Below are positions 23,471 through 34,292 of a stretch of DNA of 64,000 nt, piece by piece. Below the pieces are notes generated by a model, which saw only the letters and a program-made list of their open reading frames with translations, was not told the DNA's origin and made no database searches. The stretch comes from Streptococcus halichoeri (lineage in GTDB: Bacteria; Bacillota; Bacilli; Lactobacillales; Streptococcaceae). The DNA lies in assembly GCF_009870755.1 (NCBI RefSeq), contig NZ_WLZU01000005.1, forward strand, positions 31,360-95,359, read 5' to 3'. A program made the position numbers and the translations under genes. Numbering within the stretch: the first letter of the stretch is position 1; each line of letters opens with the position of its first letter.

Positions 23471-23645
23471 CACGTAGATAAACTCCTATAGAATGGCATC
23501 ATTTGATGTAGCCTAAGTGAGCCGTTAAATTATTAAACTCTTAGAAACGTTAATCTGGCAATGTTTCTGAGAATTATTAATGAGCTTCATAACGAAAAAA
23601 GATTGAAGAAAATTATCCAAAATGGACTTTTTCTTCAATCTGAGC
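23471..23645 (+). repeat. Dispersed repeat, copy 1 (about 175 bp)
   Basis: This stretch resembles 51237-51412 along its whole length, at roughly three quarters identity by eye. Shared blocks include AGCCTA, GTTAAACTCTT-like text, TTTCTGAGA and the terminal hairpin GATTGAAGAAA...TTTCTTCAATC around TCCAAAATG. It lies between the convergent nuclease and secreted-protein genes, in the same orientation as copy 2. No ORF of note; origin unknown. Confidence 0.75.
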
Positions 23646-23672
23646 GTATCGAAGAAATTCGATACGCTTTTT
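23600..23672 (+). terminator. Tandem terminators between convergent genes
   Basis: The first hairpin, AGATTGAAGAA/TTCTTCAATCT (23600-23641), has T-rich flanks on both strands. The second is a perfect 10-bp stem GCGTATCGAA/TTCGATACGC (23644-23667) followed by five T. Together they can stop transcription from both sides. Confidence 0.88.
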
Positions 23673-23765
23673 AAGTGGAGGATTTAGAGTTTATCATAAA
23701 GGAGTAAACAAATAGTTCTTATTCTTGATTAATGTTTACAATTCAAAAATGACTTCAAAATAGTA

Positions 23766-25578
23766 TTAACTGTTCTTTGTATTTCCAACCGAAGTAATGG
23801 TGTTCGAAATCATTTCAAGCTGGTCCAAATCCCTCTTAATATCATCACTAGACTTATTCTCACCCAAAGCCTTATCCAATTTATTTCTTAATTGCTTCCC
23901 TCTGGTAATCAGGGATTCCAGATTTTCACTATAAATTCCAGAATAGTTAATTTTATTGAGAGAAGTGTTAAAATCCTCAATCCAGAAGTTAATTTGTGAT
24001 TTAGTGTATGCATCAAGTGGACTTGAAACGGGTTCTGCTGCTTTCGCTTGACCTGGCTGAGGCAGCTCTACTGTAACTTCAAGCCTTTCATCTGTGACTT
24101 GCGCAGCAATTTTAGAAGGCTGTGCTGGTTCTGCTGTTATTTTCAACTCTTTTGACTGCTCAGTCGTAACTTGCTGCGGGGCCTGGCTTGGCATTGAGCC
24201 CGTTTCGGACGAGCTTGAAGCTGGCAAGCTTACTCCTTGAGAGATTGAATTATGAACCTCTGAACCCTCTGACGAAGAAGAGTTATTAGCATTGGCATTA
24301 GTATTGCTGGATTGTTCTGAGTTAGTCTGAACTGATGAGCTAGTGGCTGTTTGAGTAGTTTCCTGCGGTGTGGTTGGTGAAGAAACAGGCTGACTTGGCT
24401 CGATAACAGTAGGTTTAGATTCTTGATTTTCCTCAGTATTTTTTTTGATTTTTTCTGACTTTTCTACCTGATTACTGTCCTCTTCATCAAAATCAAAGGA
24501 ATAATCTTCAACAGTTCTTTTTTTGTCATTAGAATTAATTTTCAATTGACTAGATTTTAATTGTTCTAGATATTTGTTGTACTCTTCAGCTCTTCTTTCT
24601 TTAGAAATCTCACCTTGCTGCTCAATGCTATTTTTATCTTCTAGATTACTTGCTGTTAACTTATACTTTTCTATTTCTTTTTCATTTGAAGTAGCTTTAA
24701 AATAATCAAAAAGAATTTCCTTTAAAGCATTCAATTTCTCGTTGGCTATTTTTATATTGGGAATATCTTCAGACAGCAGTAAGAAAGAAAAATTTTCCTT
24801 TACTTTAAAATCCGGAGTAACTTGTGATTGTCTTTTTGCGGTATTAAAAATCATATTATAAGTTAAATTCAGTTCATCTAGCGCATCATTTCTTCTTTCT
24901 TTATTTACTAATAGTAAGTCAATCTCTTTTTTTAATATTAAAATATCTCTTAATACACTTTTATACGCATCTAGTTTTTTCTTTACTTCAGGAGGCTGTT
25001 CAGTATAATCATATAATCTATCATACAATAAATCATAATAGCTATAGTTAATAGTAGATTGAATATTATCACTTACATTAGGTAGATAAAATGGAGCTGG
25101 GAATAACATTGGGTTATGCGCCTGAATAGAATAAACATCTACTAAGAATTTTTCTAAAGCCTCTTTTATTTGCTTTTGTATAAAATTATATTGTGTAATA
25201 GTTAAATTTGCCACTTGCTTTTCTTCAATAGTATATCCGTTTAAATCATCAGTCGTTACAGGTGTTAGTCGGCTTAAATACATGTCATACGGCGAAACAC
25301 TATAACTTAGTTTAGAGGTTGCAACAGCATATACATTGTCTTGAAATTCATATTTACTCAAAATATAATTCACCTTTTCAATCAAAGCTAATAACCCATC
25401 TGTCATTCTCTTCAATGACCATTGAGGAATTTTTCCCCCCGATTTCATCTAATTTCTTTTTTATCTCTTCGGTTTTTTCATAGAAATAACGAGTCACCGC
25501 CCCTACTGGCTGTGCTACTCCCAATGCTGTGCTTAATAGTCCTAAAATAGTTAACGATTGTAAAAATTTCTTGCTCAT
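23766..25578 (-). pseudogene. Secreted Ser/Gln-rich helical protein, frameshifted at a G6 tract
   Basis: Translation from ATG 25578 gives a signal peptide (MSKKFLQSLTILGLLSTALG, cleavage near PVGA) and about 20 mature residues. It then leaves frame in GGGGGGAAAAA (minus strand; plus 25430-25440) and stops at 25378. Removing one G joins it to a frame open to 23766, giving about 603 residues: a helical region of 310 residues, a charged stretch, a Ser/Thr/Gln/Pro linker of about 120 and a helical C-terminal domain. No YSIRK motif, LPxTG anchor or known domain was recognised, so it is probably released, perhaps as an M-like or host-factor-binding protein. Its codons are AT-richer than those of its neighbours. 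Phase variation, decay and sequencing error all remain possible. Confidence 0.75.
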
Positions 25579-25930
25579 ATTCCTTCTCTTTTTCCACATT
25601 TTACACCCGTGATAAGTGCAACGCGAACTATCATATCAGCAATTGATACATCTATCTAACCGTTTTTTAATTAATTAATATTTTATTTGACTTGTATTAT
25701 TTTACTCTTATCAATTCTAGCAGATTGTAATTGTATTATATCGTATTAATCCGCTTTCAGGATAAACATAGAGCCGTTTACCAGCAGTTAATTAGCAAAA
25801 GACGACTATTGCTTTTTTTAACCTTTTCATATATCGCATTAAAAGAGTAGGATTTACTCCATTTTATAATATATTAGTCGCAAGAAATTATCTAACTTTT
25901 AAATGCCTTTCACCTTCAAGCTCAGCTATA
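25579..25930 (-). other. AT-rich upstream region of the secreted protein gene
   Basis: There is no gene here. Several weak -10-like boxes (for example TGATATGAT near 25635) occur, but no convincing -35. Runs such as TTAATTAATTAATATT give strong AT bias compared with nearby core genes. A single promoter cannot be chosen by eye. Confidence 0.3.
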
Positions 25931-25995
25931 CCTATTTTATTAGTCATTTTTCGTGCATCAGCCATTTTTACTCCCAAGATCTAAAGCAATATGCC
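25931..25995. repeat. 65-bp direct repeat, copy A
   Basis: Identical over all 65 bases to 27259-27323, in the same orientation, 1328 bp apart. Weaker similarity continues to about 26148, matching the eno downstream region that ends near 27459. Copies A and B enclose relBE and an IS remnant. Confidence 0.95.
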
Positions 25996-26071
25996 CTTCC
26001 TTGGCCTCATGGTGGTGATTTTGCCAAACAAATAAGGGTAGCAATGGTGGGCGAAAGAATTCCTTAAAATC

Positions 26072-26109
26072 AAAAAAAGCACTCTGGGGTGATTCAGCCA
26101 GAATGCTTT
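26072..26109 (-). terminator. Terminator after relBE, a diverged copy of the eno terminator
   Basis: Minus strand: AAAGCATTCTGG pairs with CCAGAGTGCTTT (one mismatch-tolerant position) followed by TTTT. The stem sequence and flanks resemble the eno terminator at 27390-27426. Confidence 0.85.
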
Positions 26110-26226
26110 CACATAATGTTTCTTAACCAGTAATCAGATAGGCAACACAAAGGGCAAGTAAGATGGCATTAAGCTAATGAGTTCAGTAACCAAGCAACCG
26201 TCACCCCACAAGGTGCTATTTTATTT

Positions 26227-26487
26227 TTAATAAATATCGCCCCTATGTCCAAACTCAAGTGCTAAGATAATCATCTTATTATCTTGAATATCACAAATAA
26301 GCCTATAATTACCAATACGATAACGCCATTCGTTAGCATGATTACCTGTCAAGCCTTTACCATTGGCACGGGGGTTATCTGTTCCTTCTAAATGCTTATC
26401 AATCCAGGAAAACAGCAATCTCTGAATCTGCTTATCTAGTTTCTTAATTTGCTTTTGAGCTTTTTTAGAATACTCTATATGATACAT
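26227..26487 (-). CDS. relE: RelE/YafQ-type toxin (mRNA interferase)
   Basis: An 86-residue RelE-superfamily toxin, expected to cleave mRNA on the ribosome. MYHIEYSKKAQKQIKKLDKQ is the typical opening. The basic core and NEWRYRIGNYRLICDI carry the conserved Arg residues of the fold, and the end LALEFGHRGDIY has the C-terminal His-Arg-x3-Tyr pattern of YafQ/YoeB-like active proteins. The gene starts 1 nt after the antitoxin stop. It looks intact and so is probably functional, provided the antitoxin is made. Confidence 0.92.
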   Translation of the reverse strand: MYHIEYSKKAQKQIKKLDKQIQRLLFSWIDKHLEGTDNPRANGKGLTGNHANEWRYRIGNYRLICDIQDNKMIILALEFGHRGDIY

Positions 26488-26488
26488 A

Positions 26489-26710
26489 TTATAAGTCTAG
26501 CTCTTTCTTAAAGTCAGCATGGCTAATTGTCTGTGGATCTGCTTTATATTCTGCATAAGCTTGATTATAGACTTTCAAATCATATTTATCTTCAATATCA
26601 CGCTCAAGAGCTTTCTTAAAGAGGCTTGATAGGCTTTGCCCTGTTAATTGAGCATAGCTTTTGAAAAATACTTCTTCTTCTTGATTCAATCTGATAGTAA
26701 CAGTACTCAT
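26489..26710 (-). CDS. relB: RelB/DinJ-type antitoxin
   Basis: A 73-residue antitoxin with an N-terminal ribbon-helix-helix motif (MSTVTIRLNQEEEVFFKSYAQLTGQSLSSLFKKALERD) that dimerises and binds DNA, and an acidic C-terminal tail (KADPQTISHADFKKELDL) that wraps the toxin. It is the first gene of the pair. A palindrome overlapping its promoter fits autoregulation by the RelBE complex. GAGG lies 10 nt before the ATG. Confidence 0.93.
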   Translation of the reverse strand: MSTVTIRLNQEEEVFFKSYAQLTGQSLSSLFKKALERDIEDKYDLKVYNQAYAEYKADPQTISHADFKKELDL

Positions 26711-26730
26711 GGTTATTTACCTCACTTCTT

Positions 26731-26767
26731 TGTGTTACATTGTAACACATCGCGGAAGATTTGTCAA
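26731..26767 (-). promoter_or_regulatory. relBE promoter with overlapping operator
   Basis: TTGACA (26762-26767) and TACAAT (26739-26744) are 17 bp apart on the minus strand. TGTGTTACA-T-TGTAACACA (26731-26749) is a perfect 9-bp inverted repeat that contains the -10. Binding by the antitoxin would block RNA polymerase directly. Confidence 0.9.
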
Positions 26768-26833
26768 TTGCTGAGGGCTATAGTCGGTCCCAATACAGTT
26801 AAAATCGCAATCCTGATAAAAATTAATCCTTCT

Positions 26834-27150
26834 TTAGTTGTCTTTTAAGAATTGACATCTTACTTTGGCTTTCGCGTCAAGCAGACTTGGTACTTTTTTT
26901 AGAAGGGTGAGCTGATCCTCTAATGATCTGTCTGTATTTTCTAACTTCTTTATCTCAAATTGAGCCTGATAAAGTGCTATCCCCTAACATGGAACTGCAC
27001 TTTCACCATCTTTTTCCTATTCTTGAACCCAACAACAAAGATTGTTTGAGTGAACACCTACAATTGAACTAACTATTGTCACAGACGACTTTACATCAAG
27101 GACAAGTTTGATAACAGATATGTTACCTTAGCAAATACTTTTCTTGGCAT
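26834..27150 (-). pseudogene. IS3-family transposase OrfA remnant
   Basis: Reading the minus strand from ATG 27150 gives MPRKVFAKVTYLL, then shifts and stops, then GVHSNNLCCWVQE-stop-EKDGESAVPC-stop-GIALYQAQFEIKKLE and onward to CQFLKDN-stop. This is the helix-turn-helix plus leucine-zipper layout of IS3-type OrfA, including the WVQEYExxGExAF and LYxAQxEIKKLE blocks, with at least two internal stops. No OrfB is present. TTAACTTTTGAGGTGCA at 27226-27242 may be its surviving terminal repeat. It is dead. Confidence 0.85.
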
Positions 27151-27225
27151 AATGATTTTCCTTGTTTTTACTTAATTTTGCGTCCACTTTATTATACCAC
27201 GTCCAAAAATTGTTACGCTTTTTAT

Positions 27226-27242
27226 TTAACTTTTGAGGTGCA
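27226..27242. mobile_element. Possible terminal repeat of the IS3-type remnant
   Basis: TTAACTTTTGAGGTGCA lies about 75 bp before the OrfA start, where an IS end is expected. The other end was not found, so this rests on position and a recalled resemblance. Confidence 0.4.
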
Positions 27243-27258
27243 GCTTAGTTAGACTTCT

Positions 27259-27323
27259 CCTATTTTATTAGTCATTTTTCGTGCATCAGCCATTTTTACT
27301 CCCAAGATCTAAAGCAATATGCC
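27259..27323. repeat. 65-bp direct repeat, copy B (beside eno)
   Basis: Identical to 25931-25995. It lies about 140 bp downstream of the eno stop codon and may be the ancestral copy, because the adjoining terminator serves eno. Confidence 0.95.
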
Positions 27324-27389
27324 ACTAAATGGTCAAATAACGCTGATTCTTGCCAAGTCAGGGCAAAAATCGGCAAAGGATCCTTAAAA

Positions 27390-27426
27390 CAAAAAAGCAC
27401 CCTGGGAGGGATCCCCAGAATGCTTT
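27390..27426 (-). terminator. Terminator of eno
   Basis: Minus strand: AAAGCATTCTGGG pairs with CCCAGGGTGCTTT (one mismatch) followed by TTTG, about 40 bp after the stop codon. Confidence 0.92.
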
Positions 27427-27463
27427 CAAATCAATGTTTCTGAACACTAATCAAATAATTAGA

Positions 27464-28807
<1,344 letters not shown>

Positions 28808-28810
28808 TTA

Positions 28811-28839
28811 ATAATACCACAAACTAGGCTTCTTATCAA
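28811..28839 (-). promoter_or_regulatory. Promoter of eno
   Basis: TTGATA (28834-28839) and TATTAT (28811-28816) are 17 bp apart on the minus strand, 40 bp before the ATG. Confidence 0.8.
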
Positions 28840-28993
28840 CATAAAAGCCATTTTTATGAAAATTACTTTTGAAATACAACCGCTTACATTAAGCCTTTCA
28901 ATTGTCTAACTATTTCCTCAAAACCACCGAAAAAACTGGATTATTTAAGTATATCTCGGTATAATCAACTTATAAGTCTACTTGGAGGTTATT

Positions 28994-29455
28994 ATGGAAA
29001 CATTAGAAGAGAAGGTTAGGCAGAGCGCCTTAAGTGAAAGACGATTGAACCCTGATCAACAGCGTTACTATTTAGGTACCTTTGCTGAACGGGTTGTACT
29101 TACGATAGCTGTAGAAGAGATGGCACAGGATGCTGTTAAAAAAACATTTGAAGACCTCCTTCCCCAGTATGTTGACACTTACGCCCCCTTATTCTTAAAG
29201 CTTGCTCCTAGGTTAAAAACTGACGAACAACTATTTTTCATGACATTAGCCGACAAAAACGGCATCCCTTCCACCATCATTGATGATACTAGTGCAAAGT
29301 CACCTTTTGCACTCGTTTTACATACTGATCACGCTGTTAATCTCAGCCAGACTTCCATTAGCTCTTATTTAGCTAATAAGACCTCATCTTCAAAAGCAGC
29401 AAGTAAAACTCCTAAAAAAACCTCCTTCTGGCGCCAGCTTTTTAGCCGTAAATAA
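28994..29455 (+). CDS. YueI family protein (DUF1694)
   Basis: A 153-residue protein of the YueI/DUF1694 family, function unknown. The core (RRYLGTFAERVVLTIAVEEM-like region at residues 25-50, and LALVLHTDHAVNL-like strand near 110) looks like an RNase-L7Ae-like small fold. The tail is Ser/Lys rich and ends FWRQLFSRK. The start used is METLEEKV, because CTTGGAGGTTATT stands directly before it. It is the only plus-strand gene between 23.4 and 35.8 kb and is divergent from eno. A TATAAT at 28962-28967 is the likely -10. Confidence 0.85.
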   Translation: METLEEKVRQSALSERRLNPDQQRYYLGTFAERVVLTIAVEEMAQDAVKKTFEDLLPQYVDTYAPLFLKLAPRLKTDEQLFFMTLADKNGIPSTIIDDTSAKSPFALVLHTDHAVNLSQTSISSYLANKTSSSKAASKTPKKTSFWRQLFSRK

Positions 29456-29590
29456 AGCAAGTCTGCTAGCTCTACTTCTGCCTCACCATGTCGTGTGCTT
29501 GCAAACTTTAAAGAAATTAAGAGGGAAATCAGGTACTCAATAGGCTAAAGCACAAAGCCCCCTACGCCCTATACACATGTGCTGATTTCA

Positions 29591-29659
29591 ATCGAGTCGG
29601 GGGGGTAATCTCTAGCCCCTCTCACACTACCGTGCGTGCCGTGTGGCACACGGCGGTTC
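29591..29659 (-). mobile_element. Group IIC intron remnant (domains V and VI)
   Basis: The minus strand reads GAACCGCCGTGTGCC, loop ACAC, GGCACGCACGGTAGTGTGAG: domain V of a class C bacterial group II intron with the CGC triad. GGGGC...CCCCC (domain VI) follows, and the 3' end ACTCGAT-like is GACTCGAT at 29591. The maturase and domains I-IV are missing. It lies downstream of terminator hairpins on the same strand, the usual target of class C introns. Confidence 0.8.
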
Positions 29660-29704
29660 AACTAACTTTTAACGCATGTCGTTTGAGATACTAATCTAAA
29701 GCAG

Positions 29705-29796
29705 AAAACCAGTCCTCGCTAAACGAGGACTGGTTTTAATAGTATGACATGCCAGCGTACTATTAAAAAGATTTGGGATGACCCAAATCTTTTTAA
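29705..29796 (-). terminator. Three chained palindromes at the end of ezrA
   Basis: Stem 3 (29763-29796) is a perfect 15-bp TTAAAAAGATTTGGG palindrome with a 4-nt loop that includes the ezrA stop codon. Stem 2 (29734-29768) is a perfect 10-bp TTTTAATAGT repeat. Stem 1 (29705-29737) is a perfect 14-bp AAAACCAGTCCTCG hairpin. Neighbouring stems share bases, so they compete. Stems 1 and 3 work as terminators on either strand. Confidence 0.9.
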
Positions 29797-31517
29797 TAAC
29801 GAATATATTCACGTGTTTTGTCATAAGATGAGACAAAGCGGTCGGTCACACCTGGCTCCACCGTCTCCAACGCATATGAAATTTCATCAAAGGATGCCTG
29901 ATAGTCATAACGATTTTCAAACAAATCAAAGGCAATTTCAAAGCTATTTTGAACACCTGGTTCAAAACTACGATAACGATTAGAGTATTGAAGCAGCTGT
30001 TCGGTTAAGGTTGCGTATTTAACAACTTCATAAGTCATTTCCTCAAGATTAGCAATGGAGGCTGTACAAACGTCTGTTAGACGCGTGATTGCCTCAATAT
30101 TAATCTTGCCTTTACTTAATTCATCCATCAAAGCTTCTAGTTGCGTACTTGTGGTAAAGAACGTGTTCAAGTAATTTTCTGGAATGCCTGGTAGGTTACG
30201 CTTTTCCATAAACCGCTTAATCATATGCAATTGATTAACATATAAATCAATCGTTTTGCGTGCACGTTCTTCCACTGCTTCAATGTCTTTGATTGATTCA
30301 AAGACTTCAATTTGACCAGCTTCAACATTTGCAAGGGTTTGTAAAGCCCTATCAATGATGACTTGTAATTGAGAATAAGGCTTTTCTTGCTCTTTAATAG
30401 TCTGAGCAATAGCGACCACGTTATTTTCAATATGAGCCAACTCTTTATCAAAAGCCTTTACGTTGACACTTTGGTTCTCATTCATAATGTACTTATGAGA
30501 CAAGCGGCTGATTTCTTCCTTGAGCTGCTGATTGTTAGTTTTAGCATGGATTAAATACTGAGGAAGAATCTTACTATTTTTTGTGGTCACCTTATAAGCA
30601 GCAATTTCACGCTCAAAAAGATCATAAAGATTATCCATCTTTTCTTGAATCACGAGATTTTCTTCACGTGCTCGGTCAAGGTCCAAACTCACCAACTCTT
30701 CAGAGTTTGAACTGATTGCTTCACGGATTTCTTGGAAGCGTGTTTCAATGTTATCTTCATGGAAATGATAGTTTTCTTCTAATAAGCGGCGATAGCCAGA
30801 TTCTAGGTCGTCCAATTGATCAGGGAAATCATCCTCAAGTTTTGTAACAATGGATGGAATCTGCTCAGCAATTTGCCCAAGAGCAATCGTGTGCTCTTCT
30901 GCACGTTCAAGAACTTCTGATGCTTCAATGGGGTCACCCGATGAATTGAGAGCGACAAACTGTGAGAATTCTTTTTCAATATTTCCCATCTGTTTTGCAA
31001 TCTCATCCTTGGTAGAGCCAAAATTATCCTCATTTTCAGCATTTGATTGTTGCAATTGCTCATACAAATCAAGGGCATGCGTAACACGCGCACTATTTTT
31101 TTCTTCTTGTTCCTTAAGGATACTAAGAGCATCACGGATGGAGTTGACATCTTCTTCGACAAGATTTAATTGACTTTCAATATTTGAAATTTCATGCTTC
31201 GCCCGGATGAAATTAAATGTATCATTTAAGTTTTCTGCTTCAACAATGGCGTACTCAATTTCACGGAAAGTTGATGTCGATAGGTCAGTCCATTTTTGAT
31301 GCCATTCTCTAAAGGATGTTTGGCTTTGCCCAATCAGGTGGAGTTCTTGGACTGCGTCAACTTCTTCTTGGACAGGAAGGCTAAGAAGTGCTTCTTTTCG
31401 TTCTTCTAATTGTTTAATTAATGAATCATTTCGTTTACGAATAATGACACCAATGAGATAGGCAATAATCACTAGAATGACTACTGCCACAATAAGCAAA
31501 ATAATTCCGCTTGACAT
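29793..31517 (-). CDS. ezrA: Septation ring formation regulator EzrA
   Basis: A 574-residue division protein that restrains FtsZ assembly and links it to the membrane. A single N-terminal membrane helix ([22 protein letters not shown]) is followed by a long spectrin-like coiled-coil region, as in all EzrA proteins. It ends with the FxxRYDY-type motif ([20 protein letters not shown]). It follows gyrB with its own promoter and ends inside a large palindrome. Confidence 0.97.
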   Translation of the reverse strand: MSSGIILLIVAVVILVIIAYLIGVIIRKRNDSLIKQLEERKEALLSLPVQEEVDAVQELHLIGQSQTSFREWHQKWTDLSTSTFREIEYAIVEAENLNDTFNFIRAKHEISNIESQLNLVEEDVNSIRDALSILKEQEEKNSARVTHALDLYEQLQQSNAENEDNFGSTKDEIAKQMGNIEKEFSQFVALNSSGDPIEASEVLERAEEHTIALGQIAEQIPSIVTKLEDDFPDQLDDLESGYRRLLEENYHFHEDNIETRFQEIREAISSNSEELVSLDLDRAREENLVIQEKMDNLYDLFEREIAAYKVTTKNSKILPQYLIHAKTNNQQLKEEISRLSHKYIMNENQSVNVKAFDKELAHIENNVVAIAQTIKEQEKPYSQLQVIIDRALQTLANVEAGQIEVFESIKDIEAVEERARKTIDLYVNQLHMIKRFMEKRNLPGIPENYLNTFFTTSTQLEALMDELSKGKINIEAITRLTDVCTASIANLEEMTYEVVKYATLTEQLLQYSNRYRSFEPGVQNSFEIAFDLFENRYDYQASFDEISYALETVEPGVTDRFVSSYDKTREYIRY

Positions 31518-31630
31518 CTACTTCTCCTTATATATTTTAACGTTTTCGTCGTATGAAATGATTTTAAGATTCACCTGACAGTTAACGCCATTGTTTTTAC
31601 TTTCTAATTAAACCACATTATAACGTTACG

Positions 31631-31659
31631 ATTATAACACACTTTGAAATGCTTTTCAA
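31631..31659 (-). promoter_or_regulatory. Promoter of ezrA
   Basis: TTGAAA (31654-31659) and TATAAT (31631-31636) are 17 bp apart on the minus strand, immediately after gyrB. Confidence 0.75.
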
Positions 31660-31670
31660 AAGATTTTTAG

Positions 31671-33623
<1,953 letters not shown>

Positions 33624-34184
33624 TTACGTTACTATCTCCAATAGGGATTTTTTTCCATCAACTAACAGGGTATCAAAACCTGCTGCCTTACCAGCCTCAA
33701 TATCAAGGCTCCGGTCTCCAATGACTAAACCATGGCTTATCTGATAGGTCTGTTTCAAATAAAGCATACTTTCAGGATTTGGTTTACGAGCAAAACCGTT
33801 ATCTGAGGTAATCACTGCTGTAAAATAAGATGATAAACCAGCTTTCTCCAATAGGAAGAGGACCTGGTTATCACGATGGGACACTAAAAAATTACGCCCA
33901 CCCTGTGCCACGATTTTGACTAGGACATCTTTTGCACCCTTATGCCAAATCGGGTCAGCTAAACGCTTTGCCTCATTAATCTTATAGCGGACTAAAAAAT
34001 CAGTTTGGTGTGGCGCAAACTGAGCAATGGCGTTAGCAGTTGATTCTTTTAATTTTTGGTAAACCTCATCATGCTCTGATGTTAGCTGATACTCTTCTAA
34101 GGTTTGAATAAAGGCATTGGTTGAACTCTCATAATTATCAAGGAGCGTTCCACCCAAATCCCAGATATAATCCTTATAGTTCAT
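33624..34184 (-). CDS. HAD family phosphatase, DxGGT variant
   Basis: A 186-residue HAD-superfamily protein upstream of gyrB. Motif I reads WDLGGTLLDNY: the nucleophile Asp is kept, but the second Asp of DxD is Gly. Motif II is FLVSHRD, motif III a Lys in RKPNPESML, and motif IV IGDRSLDIEAG. The Gly swap removes the usual general acid and might favour phosphoryl transfer or slow hydrolysis; similar variants occur in streptococcal homologues next to gyrB. Substrate unknown. Confidence 0.85.
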   Translation of the reverse strand: MNYKDYIWDLGGTLLDNYESSTNAFIQTLEEYQLTSEHDEVYQKLKESTANAIAQFAPHQTDFLVRYKINEAKRLADPIWHKGAKDVLVKIVAQGGRNFLVSHRDNQVLFLLEKAGLSSYFTAVITSDNGFARKPNPESMLYLKQTYQISHGLVIGDRSLDIEAGKAAGFDTLLVDGKKSLLEIVT

Positions 34185-34292
34185 ACCTTAAATTATAACA
34201 CATTTTGCTCATTTTATACAGTGAGGACTACAAATAAAAATCGACGTAAGGGAGGCCGCGTAAAGCTGTGACTTCCCTTGCGTCAATTAAGC

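Noticed and set aside
25931..26170. The repeat as part of a coding gene (frames giving HIALDLGSK and MADARKMTNK)
   Set aside because: The two frames do not connect, and the second copy does not preserve either frame, so coding is not supported.
29456..29590. Possible continuation of the group II intron or a maturase fragment
   Set aside because: No reverse-transcriptase or maturase-like translation is visible in any frame; the 3' end lies at 29591.
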